Origin: Streptomyces tendae | GTDB lineage: Bacteria > Actinomycetota > Actinomycetes > Streptomycetales > Streptomycetaceae | NCBI RefSeq assembly: GCF_008632955.1 | Contig: NZ_CP043959.1 | Location: 4,030,001-4,094,000, forward strand | Reading direction: 5' to 3' | DNA length: 64,000 nt | In this document: positions 52,210-60,468 of the stretch, in pieces | How positions within the stretch are numbered: position 1 is the first letter of the stretch | Layout: the number at the start of each line of letters is the position of its first letter | Translations under genes and position numbers: made by a program | The notes under the pieces: generated by a model | Told to the model about the DNA's origin: nothing | Seen by the model: only the letters and a program-made list of their open reading frames with translations | Databases searched by the model: none

Positions 52210-53543
52210 GGTACGACAGCATCACCGAGGCCATAGGCAACACGCCTCTGGTGCGCATCGATCCCGCCGTACACGGTCTGCGCAACATCGACCTCTATGC
52301 CAAGCTGGAGATGCTCAATCCGTTCGGGTCCGTCAAGGACCGGCCCGCCTGGCACATGGCACGGCCCCATCTGGAGGCCGCCACCAGCCCTGACGGGACG
52401 GTCGTGGAGCTCTCCAGCGGCAACACGGCCAAGGCACTCGCCCTGTTGGCCGGTATGCACGGAGCGCGCTTCAAAAGCGTCACCAACCGCATGCGCGTGC
52501 CCGAGATCAAGGAACTGCTGCTGCTCATCGGCGCCGAGATCGAGGAACTTCCCGGGCGCAGCGAGTGCCTTGACCCGACCGACACGGACGACCCGCTGAC
52601 GCACTTCCACCGGGCGCTGTCCGACCCGGGGAGTACGTACCTGCACACCGACCAGTACTTCAACCCACGCAACGTCGAGGCCCACGCGGAGGGTACCGGC
52701 CCCGAGATAGTGAAGGACCTGGACGGCCGGGTGCCGGACTGGTTCATCGCCTGCGTGGGCACGGCCGGTTCGTCGACCGGTGTCGCCAGGGTCCTGCGTG
52801 AGCACGACCCGCGCGTACGGGTGCTCGGCCTGGTCGCCCACAAGTCGGACTTCATACCAGGCATCCGCACCATTGACGAGGTCCACCAGGTGGGCCTGTT
52901 CGACCCGACGACGTACGACACCATCGAGTCGGTCACCTCCGACGAGGCCATCGACGGGATGATCACCCTGATCCGCCGGTGCGGACTGCTGAGCGGACCG
53001 ACCGGCGGCGCCGCCTACCAGGGGGCGGTCCGGCAACTGCGGTATGCCGACGCCGAGCTGAACGGGACCGGGCAGCGCCGGACGGCGGTGTTCATCGTGT
53101 GCGACCGGGCCGAGAGCTACCTCAGCTATGTGCGTCAGCGACGCCCCGAACTCCTGGGCCGGACGGACCGGGGGCGCTCCGCGGTGGCCGTCACCGACGC
53201 CGAGGCCCGTGCGGAGGGCCGCGTCATCGACGTGGACGACGCCCGTCGCTGGTCTGCCGAGGGTGACCCCCGGCCACTCGTGGTCGACCTGCGCAGTCCA
53301 CACGCCTATGCCGCCCTGCACATCGAGGGCTCGGTCAACATCGTCGACGAGGTGTTCGAGGACCTGCTGCGGGGCGGGCTCCCCTTCAGCAAGCGCACCC
53401 CCGTGCTGCTGGCCTGTCCCGTGGGTGAGAAGTCACTGCGCTTCGCCGCCGCGCTGACCCGGATGGGCCACCCGGACGTCCGCAGCCTGGCCGGCGGGAT
53501 CGTCGCCTGGCGGGACGCGGGCGCACCGCTGGTGCGCGAGTGA
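52206..53543 (+). CDS. Cysteine synthase-like PLP enzyme fused to a rhodanese
   Basis: 445 residues. Residues 1-330 are of the O-acetylserine sulfhydrylase family: GNTPLVRIDP, NPFGSVKDRPAWH (PLP lysine), SSGNTAKALALLAG in place of TSGNTG, and SGPTGGAAYQGA binding the phosphate. Residues 345-445 are a rhodanese domain (LVVDLRSPHAYAALHIEGSVNIV) with loop LLACPVGEKS, whose cysteine could carry persulfide sulfur. The fusion suggests that sulfane sulfur, rather than free sulfide, is passed to the beta-replacement site. It overlaps both neighbours by four bases. Confidence 0.8.
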   Translation: MRYDSITEAIGNTPLVRIDPAVHGLRNIDLYAKLEMLNPFGSVKDRPAWHMARPHLEAATSPDGTVVELSSGNTAKALALLAGMHGARFKSVTNRMRVPEIKELLLLIGAEIEELPGRSECLDPTDTDDPLTHFHRALSDPGSTYLHTDQYFNPRNVEAHAEGTGPEIVKDLDGRVPDWFIACVGTAGSSTGVARVLREHDPRVRVLGLVAHKSDFIPGIRTIDEVHQVGLFDPTTYDTIESVTSDEAIDGMITLIRRCGLLSGPTGGAAYQGAVRQLRYADAELNGTGQRRTAVFIVCDRAESYLSYVRQRRPELLGRTDRGRSAVAVTDAEARAEGRVIDVDDARRWSAEGDPRPLVVDLRSPHAYAALHIEGSVNIVDEVFEDLLRGGLPFSKRTPVLLACPVGEKSLRFAAALTRMGHPDVRSLAGGIVAWRDAGAPLVRE

Positions 53544-54763
53544 GTACGGCACACCCGCCGTCCGCGGTGGAACGCGAGGGCCCGCTCTGGCAGCGGGAGG
53601 TGAGAGAACAGTTTCCCATCGTCACCGGCCATCCGGACTTGGCGTATCTCGACAGCGCGGCCACGTCCCAGAAGCCACGTGCCGTACTGGAGGCCGTCCA
53701 GACGTACCTCACGACGTCGAACGCCAACGCCGGCCGCGGCACCTACCCCTGGGCCAACCGGACCACGGACCTCGTGGAAACGACTCGAGAACGGGTCAAG
53801 GAGTTCCTCCACGACCCCGAACCGGGCAGCTCCGCCGTCCACTTCACCAGCGGCACCACCGAGGGCCTGCGTACGGTCGCCCGTGACTGGCTCGTGTCGT
53901 ACCTCAGGGACGGGGACGAGATCCTCGTGCCGTATGCCGACCACCGGGCCAATCTCGACCCCTGGCTCGAGGCCCGTCGGCTGCTGGCCGAGCGCGGTGT
54001 CCAGGTTCGCGTACGGGCGCTGCCGTACCAGGCGGTCTCCGGCGACTACGACCACCGGGCCCTGGCCGAGGCCATCGGCCCGCGGAGCCGCTTCGTGGCC
54101 GCCACCCACGTCCACCATGTCTACGGCGGCGACATGAACGTGCACCGCATCCGCGAAGCGGTCGGCCCGGACGTGCCGATCTGCCTGGACGCGGCACAGA
54201 GCGTCGGTCACCTGCCCGTCCACCTCGACGATCCGTCGCTGGACGTCGATTTCGTGGTCTTCTCCGGGCACAAGGCGATGGCCCTGCCCGGATCAGGCGC
54301 GGTCTGGGCGCGCAACGCGCGAGGGCCCGTGTTCCGGCCGGACGGCTGGCAGGGCACGCCCAACACGGCGGGCATCGTGTCGCTGCGGGCCGCGCTCGAC
54401 TGGCTCGACGCGACCTGCGTCGAGCGGATCGCGCGCTGGACGACCACCCTCACCACCCGGCTGACGGACCGGCTCGGACGGCTCGGCCCGTACGAGGTCC
54501 TCGGCTGCCCGGTGAGCCTCGCCGCCGACTCCCCCCTGCCCGCGGCCCAGCGTCGCCACGGCATCGTCACCTTCCGTCACCGTGACATCCCGTCCGACGA
54601 CCTCGGGTTCATCCTCTTCAGCCACGGTTTCATGGTGCGTGCCGACAGCCTCTGCCAGGCAGGCACCGACGAGCGGGACGCATCCGTACGGGTGAGCCTG
54701 CACGCCTACAACACGCCCGAGGAGATCGACCGCCTGCTGTCCGTCCTCGCGTCGTTGTCCTGA
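53540..54763 (+). CDS. SufS/CsdA-like cysteine desulfurase (class V aminotransferase fold)
   Basis: 407 residues from a GTG overlapping the previous stop. Start EQFPIVTGHPDLAYLDSAATSQKPRAVLEAV (in parts) and NANAGRGTYPWANRTTDLVETTRERV are SufS-like. The PLP lysine is FVVFSGHKAMALPGSGAVW. The active-cysteine loop is FMVRADSLCQAGTDERDASVRVS, aligned with RTGHHCA in SufS. It would release sulfur from cysteine as persulfide, an obvious donor for the rhodanese domain of the preceding protein. Confidence 0.82.
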   Translation: MSTAHPPSAVEREGPLWQREVREQFPIVTGHPDLAYLDSAATSQKPRAVLEAVQTYLTTSNANAGRGTYPWANRTTDLVETTRERVKEFLHDPEPGSSAVHFTSGTTEGLRTVARDWLVSYLRDGDEILVPYADHRANLDPWLEARRLLAERGVQVRVRALPYQAVSGDYDHRALAEAIGPRSRFVAATHVHHVYGGDMNVHRIREAVGPDVPICLDAAQSVGHLPVHLDDPSLDVDFVVFSGHKAMALPGSGAVWARNARGPVFRPDGWQGTPNTAGIVSLRAALDWLDATCVERIARWTTTLTTRLTDRLGRLGPYEVLGCPVSLAADSPLPAAQRRHGIVTFRHRDIPSDDLGFILFSHGFMVRADSLCQAGTDERDASVRVSLHAYNTPEEIDRLLSVLASLS

Positions 54764-54771
54764 ACAGCAAC

Positions 54772-54786
54772 TGATAACCGTTTCCA
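54772..54786. promoter_or_regulatory. Zur box before the methyltransferase gene
   Basis: TGATAACCGTTTCCA (TGGAAACGGTTATCA on the other strand) keeps the outer TG..CA and TT pairs of Zur sites. It lies just upstream of a TAGATT box at 54791-54796 and five bases further on the GTG start, so binding would block the promoter. Confidence 0.65.
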
Positions 54787-54801
54787 CCTGTAGATTCGTC
54801 T

Positions 54802-55638
54802 GTGCCCACGGATGAACGAGAGACGGATGAGGTGGCGCGAGCGATGGGCGTGAGCATGGGGACGGCCAGGGCATGGGTGGAGCGCTGGGAACGGCAGCAG
54901 GAGCGGTACGCGGTGGACCGCGAGGAGCGGTTCACCGTGATCGCGGACGTCGTCGAACACACCGTCGTCGGCCGCACCCGCCCCCTGCTGCTCGACCTCG
55001 GGTGCGGCCCCGGCTCCCTGGCCGCCAGGCTCGCGGCCCGTTTCCCGCACGCGGAGATCGTGGCCGCCGACATGGACCCCGTGCTGCTGGAACTGGGACG
55101 CACCCACCATGCGAACGCCGCCCGCTTCGTGGACACCGTCATCGGCGCGGACGGCTGGACCGACGCCCTCGGGCTGGACCGCCCCCTGGACGCCGCCGTC
55201 TCGACGACCGCGCTGCACTACCTGCCCGAGCCCGCACTGCTGCGAACCTACCGTTCCCTCGCGTCCCTGCTACGCCCCGGCGGCGTCCTCGTCAACGGGG
55301 ACCACCTCCCGCCGGACGCGGGGCCCTGTTCGAACCTCACCGCCCACGTGGGCCGCCGAAGGTCGGAGCGTACGGGCGGCCACACGCGGGAGGACTGGCG
55401 GTCCTGGTGGGACGCCGCGGCCCGGGACCCCGAACTGGCCGACCTGCTCGACGAACGCCGACGGCGCCACGCCCTCCACCACGGCGGCGCCGAGCAGGTC
55501 ACGGTGCGCCGCCACGCCGCACTGCTGCGCCGGGCCGGCTTCGCCCACGTCGCGCCGGTCTGGCAGTTCGGCGACAGTACGGTCCTGGTGGCGATCATGG
55601 GCGGAACGCGCGGACTCCCCGCTCCCGCCGGGACCTGA
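54802..55638 (+). CDS. SAM-dependent methyltransferase
   Basis: 278 residues from a GTG that appears to be the first codon of a leaderless transcript (TAGATT ends five bases before it; no ribosome site). The class I motif LLLDLGCGPGSLAARLAARFP binds SAM with the acidic end EIVAADMDPVLLELG, followed by AAVSTTALHYLPE and LLRPGGVLVNGDH. Similar enzymes methylate small amines or thiols. A Zur box and its position after three PLP enzymes suggest that it modifies their product, perhaps N-methylating a metallophore. Confidence 0.8.
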   Translation: MPTDERETDEVARAMGVSMGTARAWVERWERQQERYAVDREERFTVIADVVEHTVVGRTRPLLLDLGCGPGSLAARLAARFPHAEIVAADMDPVLLELGRTHHANAARFVDTVIGADGWTDALGLDRPLDAAVSTTALHYLPEPALLRTYRSLASLLRPGGVLVNGDHLPPDAGPCSNLTAHVGRRRSERTGGHTREDWRSWWDAAARDPELADLLDERRRRHALHHGGAEQVTVRRHAALLRRAGFAHVAPVWQFGDSTVLVAIMGGTRGLPAPAGT

Positions 55639-55945
55639 AGTCAGCAGCGGGAGAACGCCGCTTGGGGGTACCACCTCAGGCGCTGTCGTATTCGGCAGCT
55701 TGCCAGGCGCGCGCGATCCCGAATGCGCCATCCAGGCCGAGGGAAACCCCAGTTCGCCATGAGGACGCCACGTGCCCGTCTGCCGCAGCCGGGTCACGTA
55801 CCAGGCGCCGCCGTCCCCCTGGTGTGACGAACCCGATCGGTCGGACCGCGCGGGCCCCGAGCGAGGAGGCGCTGTCATTGTCATGCGGCTCACGAGGGCC
55901 ACTGGGACGACCACTGACTGTTCGCGGGCACCCCTCCCGGAAATG
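55639..55945. other. Intergenic region, no gene recognised
   Basis: About 300 bases between convergent transcription units. A minus-strand stretch reading WYVTRLRQTGTWR then GFPSAWMAHSG near 55700-55800 may be a gene fragment, but I cannot assign it. Confidence 0.35.
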
Positions 55946-55979
55946 CAGAATGCACCCCTGCTCCTAGGGGTGCATTCTG
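55946..55979. terminator. Bidirectional terminator, 14-bp perfect stem
   Basis: CAGAATGCACCCCT pairs exactly with AGGGGTGCATTCTG around a six-base loop. It separates the methyltransferase gene from the end of the leftward ribosomal-protein operon. Confidence 0.85.
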
Positions 55980-56036
55980 TGTGCTTTCGCATTTCGCGCA
56001 GAAACGCTTGCGCAGGGGGGGGTGAGCGGTCGCTGC

Positions 56037-56273
56037 TTACCGGCTCGAGTAGGGAAGGAGCGCCATCTCACGGGCGTTCTTGATCGCGGTGGCGATCTGT
56101 CGTTGCTGCTGGGCGGTGACGCGGGTGACGCGACGGCTGCGGATCTTGCCACGGTCCGAGATGAACTTCCGCAGCAGATCGGTGTCCTTGTAGTCGATGT
56201 AGGTGATCCGGGCCGTGTCCAGCGGGTTGGGACGGGACTTCAGCGGCTTGCGAGGGCCTTGGCGGGGGGGCAT
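56037..56273 (-). CDS. rpsR: 30S ribosomal protein S18, zinc-free paralogue
   Basis: 78 residues; AAGGAGCACC before the ATG. Conserved S18 core: ITYIDYKDTDLLRKFISDRGKI and the end RQIATAIKNAREMALLPYS. It has no cysteine, so it does not need the zinc ion of the main S18 copy. It is the last gene of a Zur-box-headed operon and would replace zinc-binding S18 when zinc is scarce, sparing zinc bound in ribosomes. Confidence 0.92.
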   Translation of the reverse strand: MPPRQGPRKPLKSRPNPLDTARITYIDYKDTDLLRKFISDRGKIRSRRVTRVTAQQQRQIATAIKNAREMALLPYSSR

Positions 56274-56310
56274 GGTGCTCCTTCTGTGGTGTGGGGCGGT
56301 TGGGACGGTG

Positions 56311-57466
56311 CTACGCGACGGGGTCGAGGAGAGAGTTGAAGACGGCCGGCAGTCGCTTCCACGCTTCGGGGCCTGCCCTGTACTCGGCGTCGGTGAGCAG
56401 GCAGGACTCCAGCACCCGTGCGAGTCCGTCGCGGTCCAGGCCGGGTGAGGTGAAGACGAGGTGCTGGCAGCGGTCCCCGTGTTCGGGGTGCCAGTCCAGT
56501 GCGGCGGCCGCCCGGCGTACGGGAGGGACCATCTCCCAGGCGGCGTCCGGCAGGGAGGCGAGCCACGGGCCGACGCTCTCCACGCACAGGGCTCCGCCGG
56601 CGGCGTCCCAGGCGAGCAGGGTGTCGGGGCGGTCGGCGAGCCAGAACCGACCTCTGCTGCGGGCAGCGGCGCAGCAGAGGTCTTCCAGTGCCTGATAGAG
56701 GCGTTCGGGGTGGAACGGGCGGTGCCGGCGCCAGACGAAGGTGGTGACGCCTGCCTCGTCGGCTTCCTGGGGGAGCAGGGCGCAGGCAGGGTGCTGGGCC
56801 GCGGCGGCAGCTTCGGCGTCGAAGCCGGCGAAGGCCAACCGTGCGAGCTCCGCTGAGTCGGCACCCACCTGGCGTGCGGTGGGGTGGAGTTGGGTGAGCA
56901 GAGCCCGGTCCTCGTCGTCGGCGTCCTCGCTGTCCATGACGGCGAGGACGGGGGCGTACTCCAGTTGCCTGGCGCAGGTGTCGCCGACCGTGCGCTGGTC
57001 GCCGGCCGCGGCGGCGAGGCCCGCCTCGGCCAGGTCGTCGCTGTTGCCGAGGCAGGGGAGTACGAGAGCCGGATCGACCGCCGTGATCACGTTGGTGAGT
57101 CGGACCGTGTCGCCGCCGTGGTGGACGACGACCTCGGCCATCCCCCTGGGTTCTACGGAGTCCCACAGCTCGACGACGGCGAGCCGGGTGAGGCCGGCCT
57201 CGGCGAGCCGTTCCAACTCGGGGACCAGGTCCTCGCGCAGGGCGCAGCACGCGCAGTCGTTGACCAGCGGGGCCTCGCCCCGGGACAACTCACCCGAGGC
57301 GTCGCGCACCTGACGCAGAACGGTGCCGTCGGCGGCTGTGGACAGGTCGTGATGGAGAGCGACGCTGTCGGGAACCAGGCGCAAGAGGTGGTCCACGAAC
57401 CTTGCGGCGTGCCTCGGAGTGGAGCCCGGCGACGATGACGACGGGCAGTGGGGACCTGTCGCGCAT
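56311..57466 (-). pseudogene. CobW/ZNG1-type GTPase gene with a one-base frameshift
   Basis: Starts with the ATG at 57466 overlapping the L31 stop: RSPLPVVIVAGLHSEARRK, then the frame is lost. The +1 frame continues FVDHLLRLVPDSVALHHDLS, with the metal motif NDCACCALREDLVPEL (CxCC, the zinc/cobalt site of the COG0523 family), VVELWDSVEP and the C-terminal domain FVWRRHRPFHPERLY and HPEHGDRCQHLVFTSPGLD (in parts). The length is 1156 bases, one over 385 codons: a single extra base near 57403-57415 (AAGGTTC for AAGTTC would fit). Such GTPases deliver zinc to client enzymes under starvation. Broken or mis-sequenced. Confidence 0.82.
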
Positions 57467-57720
57467 CAGTTGGCTCCGCGTCGGCCGTACCGGCGCTCGA
57501 AGCGCTCGACTCGCCCGGCGGTGTCCAGGACCCGGGCGGTTCCGGTGTAGAAGGGGTGGCTGACGTGCGAGATCTCGACGTCGACCACCGGGTAGGTGTT
57601 GCCGTCCTCCCATTCGACCGTCTTGTCACTGGTCATGGTGGAGCGGGTGAGGAACGCGTAGTTCGCGGCACGGTCCCGGAAGACGACGGGACCGTAAGCG
57701 GGATGGATTCCGGGCTTCAT
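57466..57720 (-). CDS. rpmE2: Type B 50S ribosomal protein L31, zinc-free
   Basis: 84 residues; AAGGACGCCCC before the ATG. MKPGIHPAYGPVVFRDRAANYAFLTRSTM (in parts) is the type B start, with none of the CxxC zinc motifs of type A L31, and the longer C-terminus SHPFYTGTARVLDTAGRVERF. It replaces type A L31 in zinc shortage. It overlaps the CobW gene start by one base. Confidence 0.93.
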   Translation of the reverse strand: MKPGIHPAYGPVVFRDRAANYAFLTRSTMTSDKTVEWEDGNTYPVVDVEISHVSHPFYTGTARVLDTAGRVERFERRYGRRGAN

Positions 57721-57765
57721 GGGGCGTCCTTCAGTTTCGGCGGGCGGTGGCGGAGCGGCGCGAGG

Positions 57766-57930
57766 TCACCGTTCCTCGCGGAAGTCGACGTGACGTCGGG
57801 CGATCGGGTCGTACTTGCGCAGCACCATGCGGTCGGGGTCGTTGCGGCGGCTCTTGCGGGTGACATACGTGTAGCCGGTTCCCGCGGTGGAGCGGAGCTT
57901 GATGATCGGGCGTACCTCGTTGCGTGCCAT
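57766..57930 (-). CDS. rpmG: 50S ribosomal protein L33, zinc-free paralogue
   Basis: 54 residues: MARNEVRPIIKLRSTAGTGY, VTRKSRRNDPDRMVLRKYDP. It has no cysteines, so it is the zinc-free form. TATAGT ends seven bases before the ATG and no ribosome site is present, so the message is probably leaderless. It heads the leftward operon (L33-L31-CobW-S18) from the shared Zur box. Confidence 0.93.
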   Translation of the reverse strand: MARNEVRPIIKLRSTAGTGYTYVTRKSRRNDPDRMVLRKYDPIARRHVDFREER

Positions 57931-57943
57931 GAGCGCTACTATA

Positions 57944-57958
57944 TGGGAATGATTTCCA
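57944..57958. promoter_or_regulatory. Zur box between the divergent ribosomal-protein operons
   Basis: TGGGAATGATTTCCA is a near-perfect Zur palindrome. It lies 13 bases before the L33 start and 42 before the L28 start and would control both directions, as known for the equivalent locus in Streptomyces coelicolor. Confidence 0.9.
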
Positions 57959-58000
57959 TTACCAAAAACTAGCCGTCCCCGACGAGAGGTAGGTACGACC

Positions 58001-58237
58001 ATGTCCGCCCACTGCCAACTGACCGGCGCCCAACCGGGCTTCGGCAACACCATCTCCCACTCGCATCGGCGCACTTCGCGCCGCTTCGACCCCAACATCC
58101 AGCGCAAGCGCTACTGGCTGCCCAGCGAGGGGCGGCATGTCCGGCTGACGCTCAGCGCGAAGGCGATCAAGACGGTCGACAGCATCGGCATCGAGGCAGC
58201 CGTGGCCCGCATCCGTGCCCGAGGAGGAAAGGTCTGA
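58001..58237 (+). CDS. rpmB: 50S ribosomal protein L28, zinc-free paralogue
   Basis: 78 residues; GAGAGGTAGG before the ATG. HCQLTGAQPGFGNTISHSHRRTSRRFDPNIQ is the L28 signature (in parts); only one cysteine remains, so the zinc-binding pairs are absent. It overlaps the S14 start by one base. Part of the zinc-sparing set. Confidence 0.92.
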   Translation: MSAHCQLTGAQPGFGNTISHSHRRTSRRFDPNIQRKRYWLPSEGRHVRLTLSAKAIKTVDSIGIEAAVARIRARGGKV

Positions 58238-58542
58238 TGGCCAAGAAGAGCAAGATCGCGCAGAACGAGAAGCGCAAGGCGGTCGTCGAGCGGTACGCGG
58301 TCCGCCGTGCGGAGCTGAAGGAGATCATCCGCCGGCAGGCCTCCACCGACGCCGAACGCCGGGCCGCGGCGGAAGAACTGCGGCGCCAGCCCCGCAACGC
58401 GAGCGCCACCCGAGTACGCAACCGGGACAGCGTGGACGGGCGACCGCGTGGCCACCTGCGGAAGTTCGGCCTGTCACGGGTCCGCGTCCGGGAGCAGGCC
58501 CACGCCGGCTTCCTGCCCGGGGTCACCAAGTCCTCCTGGTAG
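58237..58542 (+). CDS. rpsN: 30S ribosomal protein S14, zinc-free paralogue
   Basis: 101 residues: MAKKSKIAQNEKRKAVVERY and the end GRPRGHLRKFGLSRVRVREQA. This is the long, cysteine-free S14 type, in contrast to the short CxxC form. It replaces the zinc form under starvation. It is followed by a strong hairpin. Confidence 0.93.
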   Translation: MAKKSKIAQNEKRKAVVERYAVRRAELKEIIRRQASTDAERRAAAEELRRQPRNASATRVRNRDSVDGRPRGHLRKFGLSRVRVREQAHAGFLPGVTKSSW

Positions 58543-58569
58543 TCGCGCCGCTCGGACAACAAGCGGAGC

Positions 58570-58603
58570 ATCCGGTCGTGACTCTTCGGAGCCACGACCG
58601 GAT
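58570..58603 (+). terminator. Terminator after S14 with TTCG tetraloop
   Basis: ATCCGGTCGTG (58570-58580) pairs with CACGACCGGAT (58593-58603); after one mismatch, CTC-TTCG-GAG closes the top. It is a very stable stem 27 bases after the stop. Confidence 0.8.
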
Positions 58604-58888
58604 CCACCGCTGACCGGCGCGAGTCGCCCAGGCCCGAGGATTCAGCCCCTGTCAGTGACCGATGCCCAACGCGCCGCGCCGGCGGGCTGGGTGCGGCCTC
58701 GTACGAAGACCCAGGCCCTGTCCCAGCGGCCGCGGACCGTGCTGGACAGTGCCGTGTTGCACGAGTCGGATCGAGGCGGCTGCCCTTGGACTTGCAGGAA
58801 TTGTCAGGACTTGTGGATCAGGGGCTGTTGCCTGCCGGCAGGCGAAGGGACTTGAGTCTCCAGTAGGGGGAGACGCAAAGGTGGGGTC
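58604..58888. other. Intergenic region with MerR-type operator
   Basis: About 285 bases without a gene. GTCTCC-N7-GGAGAC (58856-58874) lies 15 bases before the MerR start, with TTGAGT overlapping its left edge as a possible -35, the usual layout of an autoregulated MerR drug-sensor promoter. Confidence 0.55.
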
Positions 58889-59827
58889 ATGGACGGCGAC
58901 ACTCTCTACTCGATCGGCGAACTGGCTCGACGGACCGGTCTCACGGTCAAGACCATTCGGTTCTACTCCGATCGCGGAATCGTGGCGCCGACGGACCGCA
59001 GCCCGGCCGGCTACCGCCTCTACAGCATTGATGCCGTCGCACGCCTGGACTTCGTGCGGACCTTGCGCGAGCTGGGTCTGGACCTTCCCACGATCCGCAA
59101 GGTCGTGGACCGCGAGCTCTCGCTTCCCGAGGTCGCCGCGGCGCACGCCGAAGCACTGGCAGTGCAGATCGGCGTCCTGCGCCTGCGTCGCGCGGTGCTG
59201 ACGGCGGTGGCCGAGCGCGGGTCCACACCTGAGGAGACGGAACTCATGCACCGGCTGGCACAGCTCTCCGAGGACGAACGCCGACGTCTGATCGGCGAAT
59301 TCCTCGACGCCGTCTTCGGCGGTCTTGGCGCCGTACCGGCATTCGCGGGGGCCATGCGCTCGATGACCCCCGAGCTGCCCGACGACCCCGAGGCAGAGCA
59401 GGTACAGGCATGGGTGGAGTTGGCCGAGATGTCCCTTGATCCGGATTTCCGCACCGTGGTGCGGCGGATGGCCGAGGACCAGGCAGTCGAGCAGGCGCGA
59501 AGCGACATGACGGGTCCGTGCCGGGACATCGCCGCAGTCGTCCGTGACCAGGTCGGCCCGGCCCTGGCCGCCGGCATCGACCCGGCCTCGCCCCAGGCCG
59601 ATCCGATCGTCGCGGCGTTCACGGCGCACTACGCGCACCTCCTCGGCCGCCCCGACGGCGTCGAGCTTCGCCGCCGGCTGGCGACTCGACTGGAGAGCGT
59701 GAACGACCCCCGCAGGGAGCGGTACCTCCAGCTGCTTGCCGTGGTCAACGGCTGGCCGGCCCCGGAGAGTCTGGCTCCGGTGTTCGACTGGTCCGTCCAC
59801 GCTCTGCGTGTCCGGGCACAGCAATGA
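58889..59827 (+). CDS. MerR-family regulator with large ligand domain
   Basis: 312 residues. The N-terminal MerR HTH is LYSIGELARRTGLTVKTIRFYSDRGIV (in parts), then DFVRTLRELGLDLPTIRKVVD. No metal-binding cysteines follow the dimer helix; instead about 200 residues of helical domain (FLDAVFGGLGAVPAFAGAMRSM, ESVNDPRRERYLQLLAVVNGW) suggest a drug or small-molecule sensor like TipA relatives. It overlaps the acetyltransferase gene by four bases (ATGA), so the two are coupled. Confidence 0.85.
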   Translation: MDGDTLYSIGELARRTGLTVKTIRFYSDRGIVAPTDRSPAGYRLYSIDAVARLDFVRTLRELGLDLPTIRKVVDRELSLPEVAAAHAEALAVQIGVLRLRRAVLTAVAERGSTPEETELMHRLAQLSEDERRRLIGEFLDAVFGGLGAVPAFAGAMRSMTPELPDDPEAEQVQAWVELAEMSLDPDFRTVVRRMAEDQAVEQARSDMTGPCRDIAAVVRDQVGPALAAGIDPASPQADPIVAAFTAHYAHLLGRPDGVELRRRLATRLESVNDPRRERYLQLLAVVNGWPAPESLAPVFDWSVHALRVRAQQ

Positions 59828-60468
59828 CGAGGCGGTCGCAAGGCGGCATGGGACAGACACAGTCGGCGCCGGGTGAAAACGCCGCCGCATGTCATCGGTT
59901 GACGAGTGCCCCGGTCGAACTCCAGGTGGCCGCGTCGCCGGTCTCTCCCCCTCTCCTTCTTCGCCCGTGGCGCATGAGAGACGTTGCCGCATTGGTCGAG
60001 GTGAGCCAGGATCCGGCACTGCGCCGGTGGGCGAGCTCTGTCGTGGACACCGACGCCGAAGGGGCACGCTGGGTGCAGGCTCAGCAGCGGGGGTGGGCGG
60101 CAGGGAACCGGTTCTGCTTCGCCGTCCTAGAGATACAACCCGGTTCAGCGGGCGAACAGTTGGTGGGCAACGTGGTCCTCAAGGAAGTCACCTCCGGCAA
60201 ACCGGCGGCCGAAGTGGGCTACTGGACCGCGGCACACGCTCGCGGGCGGGGTGTGGCGCCCCGAGCGCTGGAGGCACTCACCAATTGGGCCTTCGACACC
60301 TTCGCAGCCGACGGGCTGGAGCGTCTCGAGATCCTGCACCAGGTGAACAATCCGGCATCGTGCCGAGTTGCTCAGAAGAGCCGCTACGACTTCGACACCA
60401 TCCTGCCCGCGGCACCGCCCTCCTTCCCTCGCGACGGCCACCTGCACATACGGCGCAAGAGTGCCTGA
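59824..60468 (+). CDS. GNAT acetyltransferase
   Basis: 214 residues, the first 45 without clear structure (a later start is possible). LLLRPWRMRDVAALVEVSQDPALRRWAS and GNVVLKEVTSGKPAAEVGYWTAAHARGRGVAPRALEALTNWAF (in parts) give the acetyl-CoA loop ARGRGVAP of the RimJ/RimL type. Coupled to the MerR regulator, it may acetylate the compound sensed by that regulator or be a resistance enzyme. Confidence 0.82.
   Translation: MTRRSQGGMGQTQSAPGENAAACHRLTSAPVELQVAASPVSPPLLLRPWRMRDVAALVEVSQDPALRRWASSVVDTDAEGARWVQAQQRGWAAGNRFCFAVLEIQPGSAGEQLVGNVVLKEVTSGKPAAEVGYWTAAHARGRGVAPRALEALTNWAFDTFAADGLERLEILHQVNNPASCRVAQKSRYDFDTILPAAPPSFPRDGHLHIRRKSA

Noticed and set aside
55270..55992. A 240-codon minus-strand frame opposite the methyltransferase end
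   Set aside because: It overlaps a well-supported gene and a perfect terminator hairpin; only a short stretch near 55700-55800 looks protein-like.
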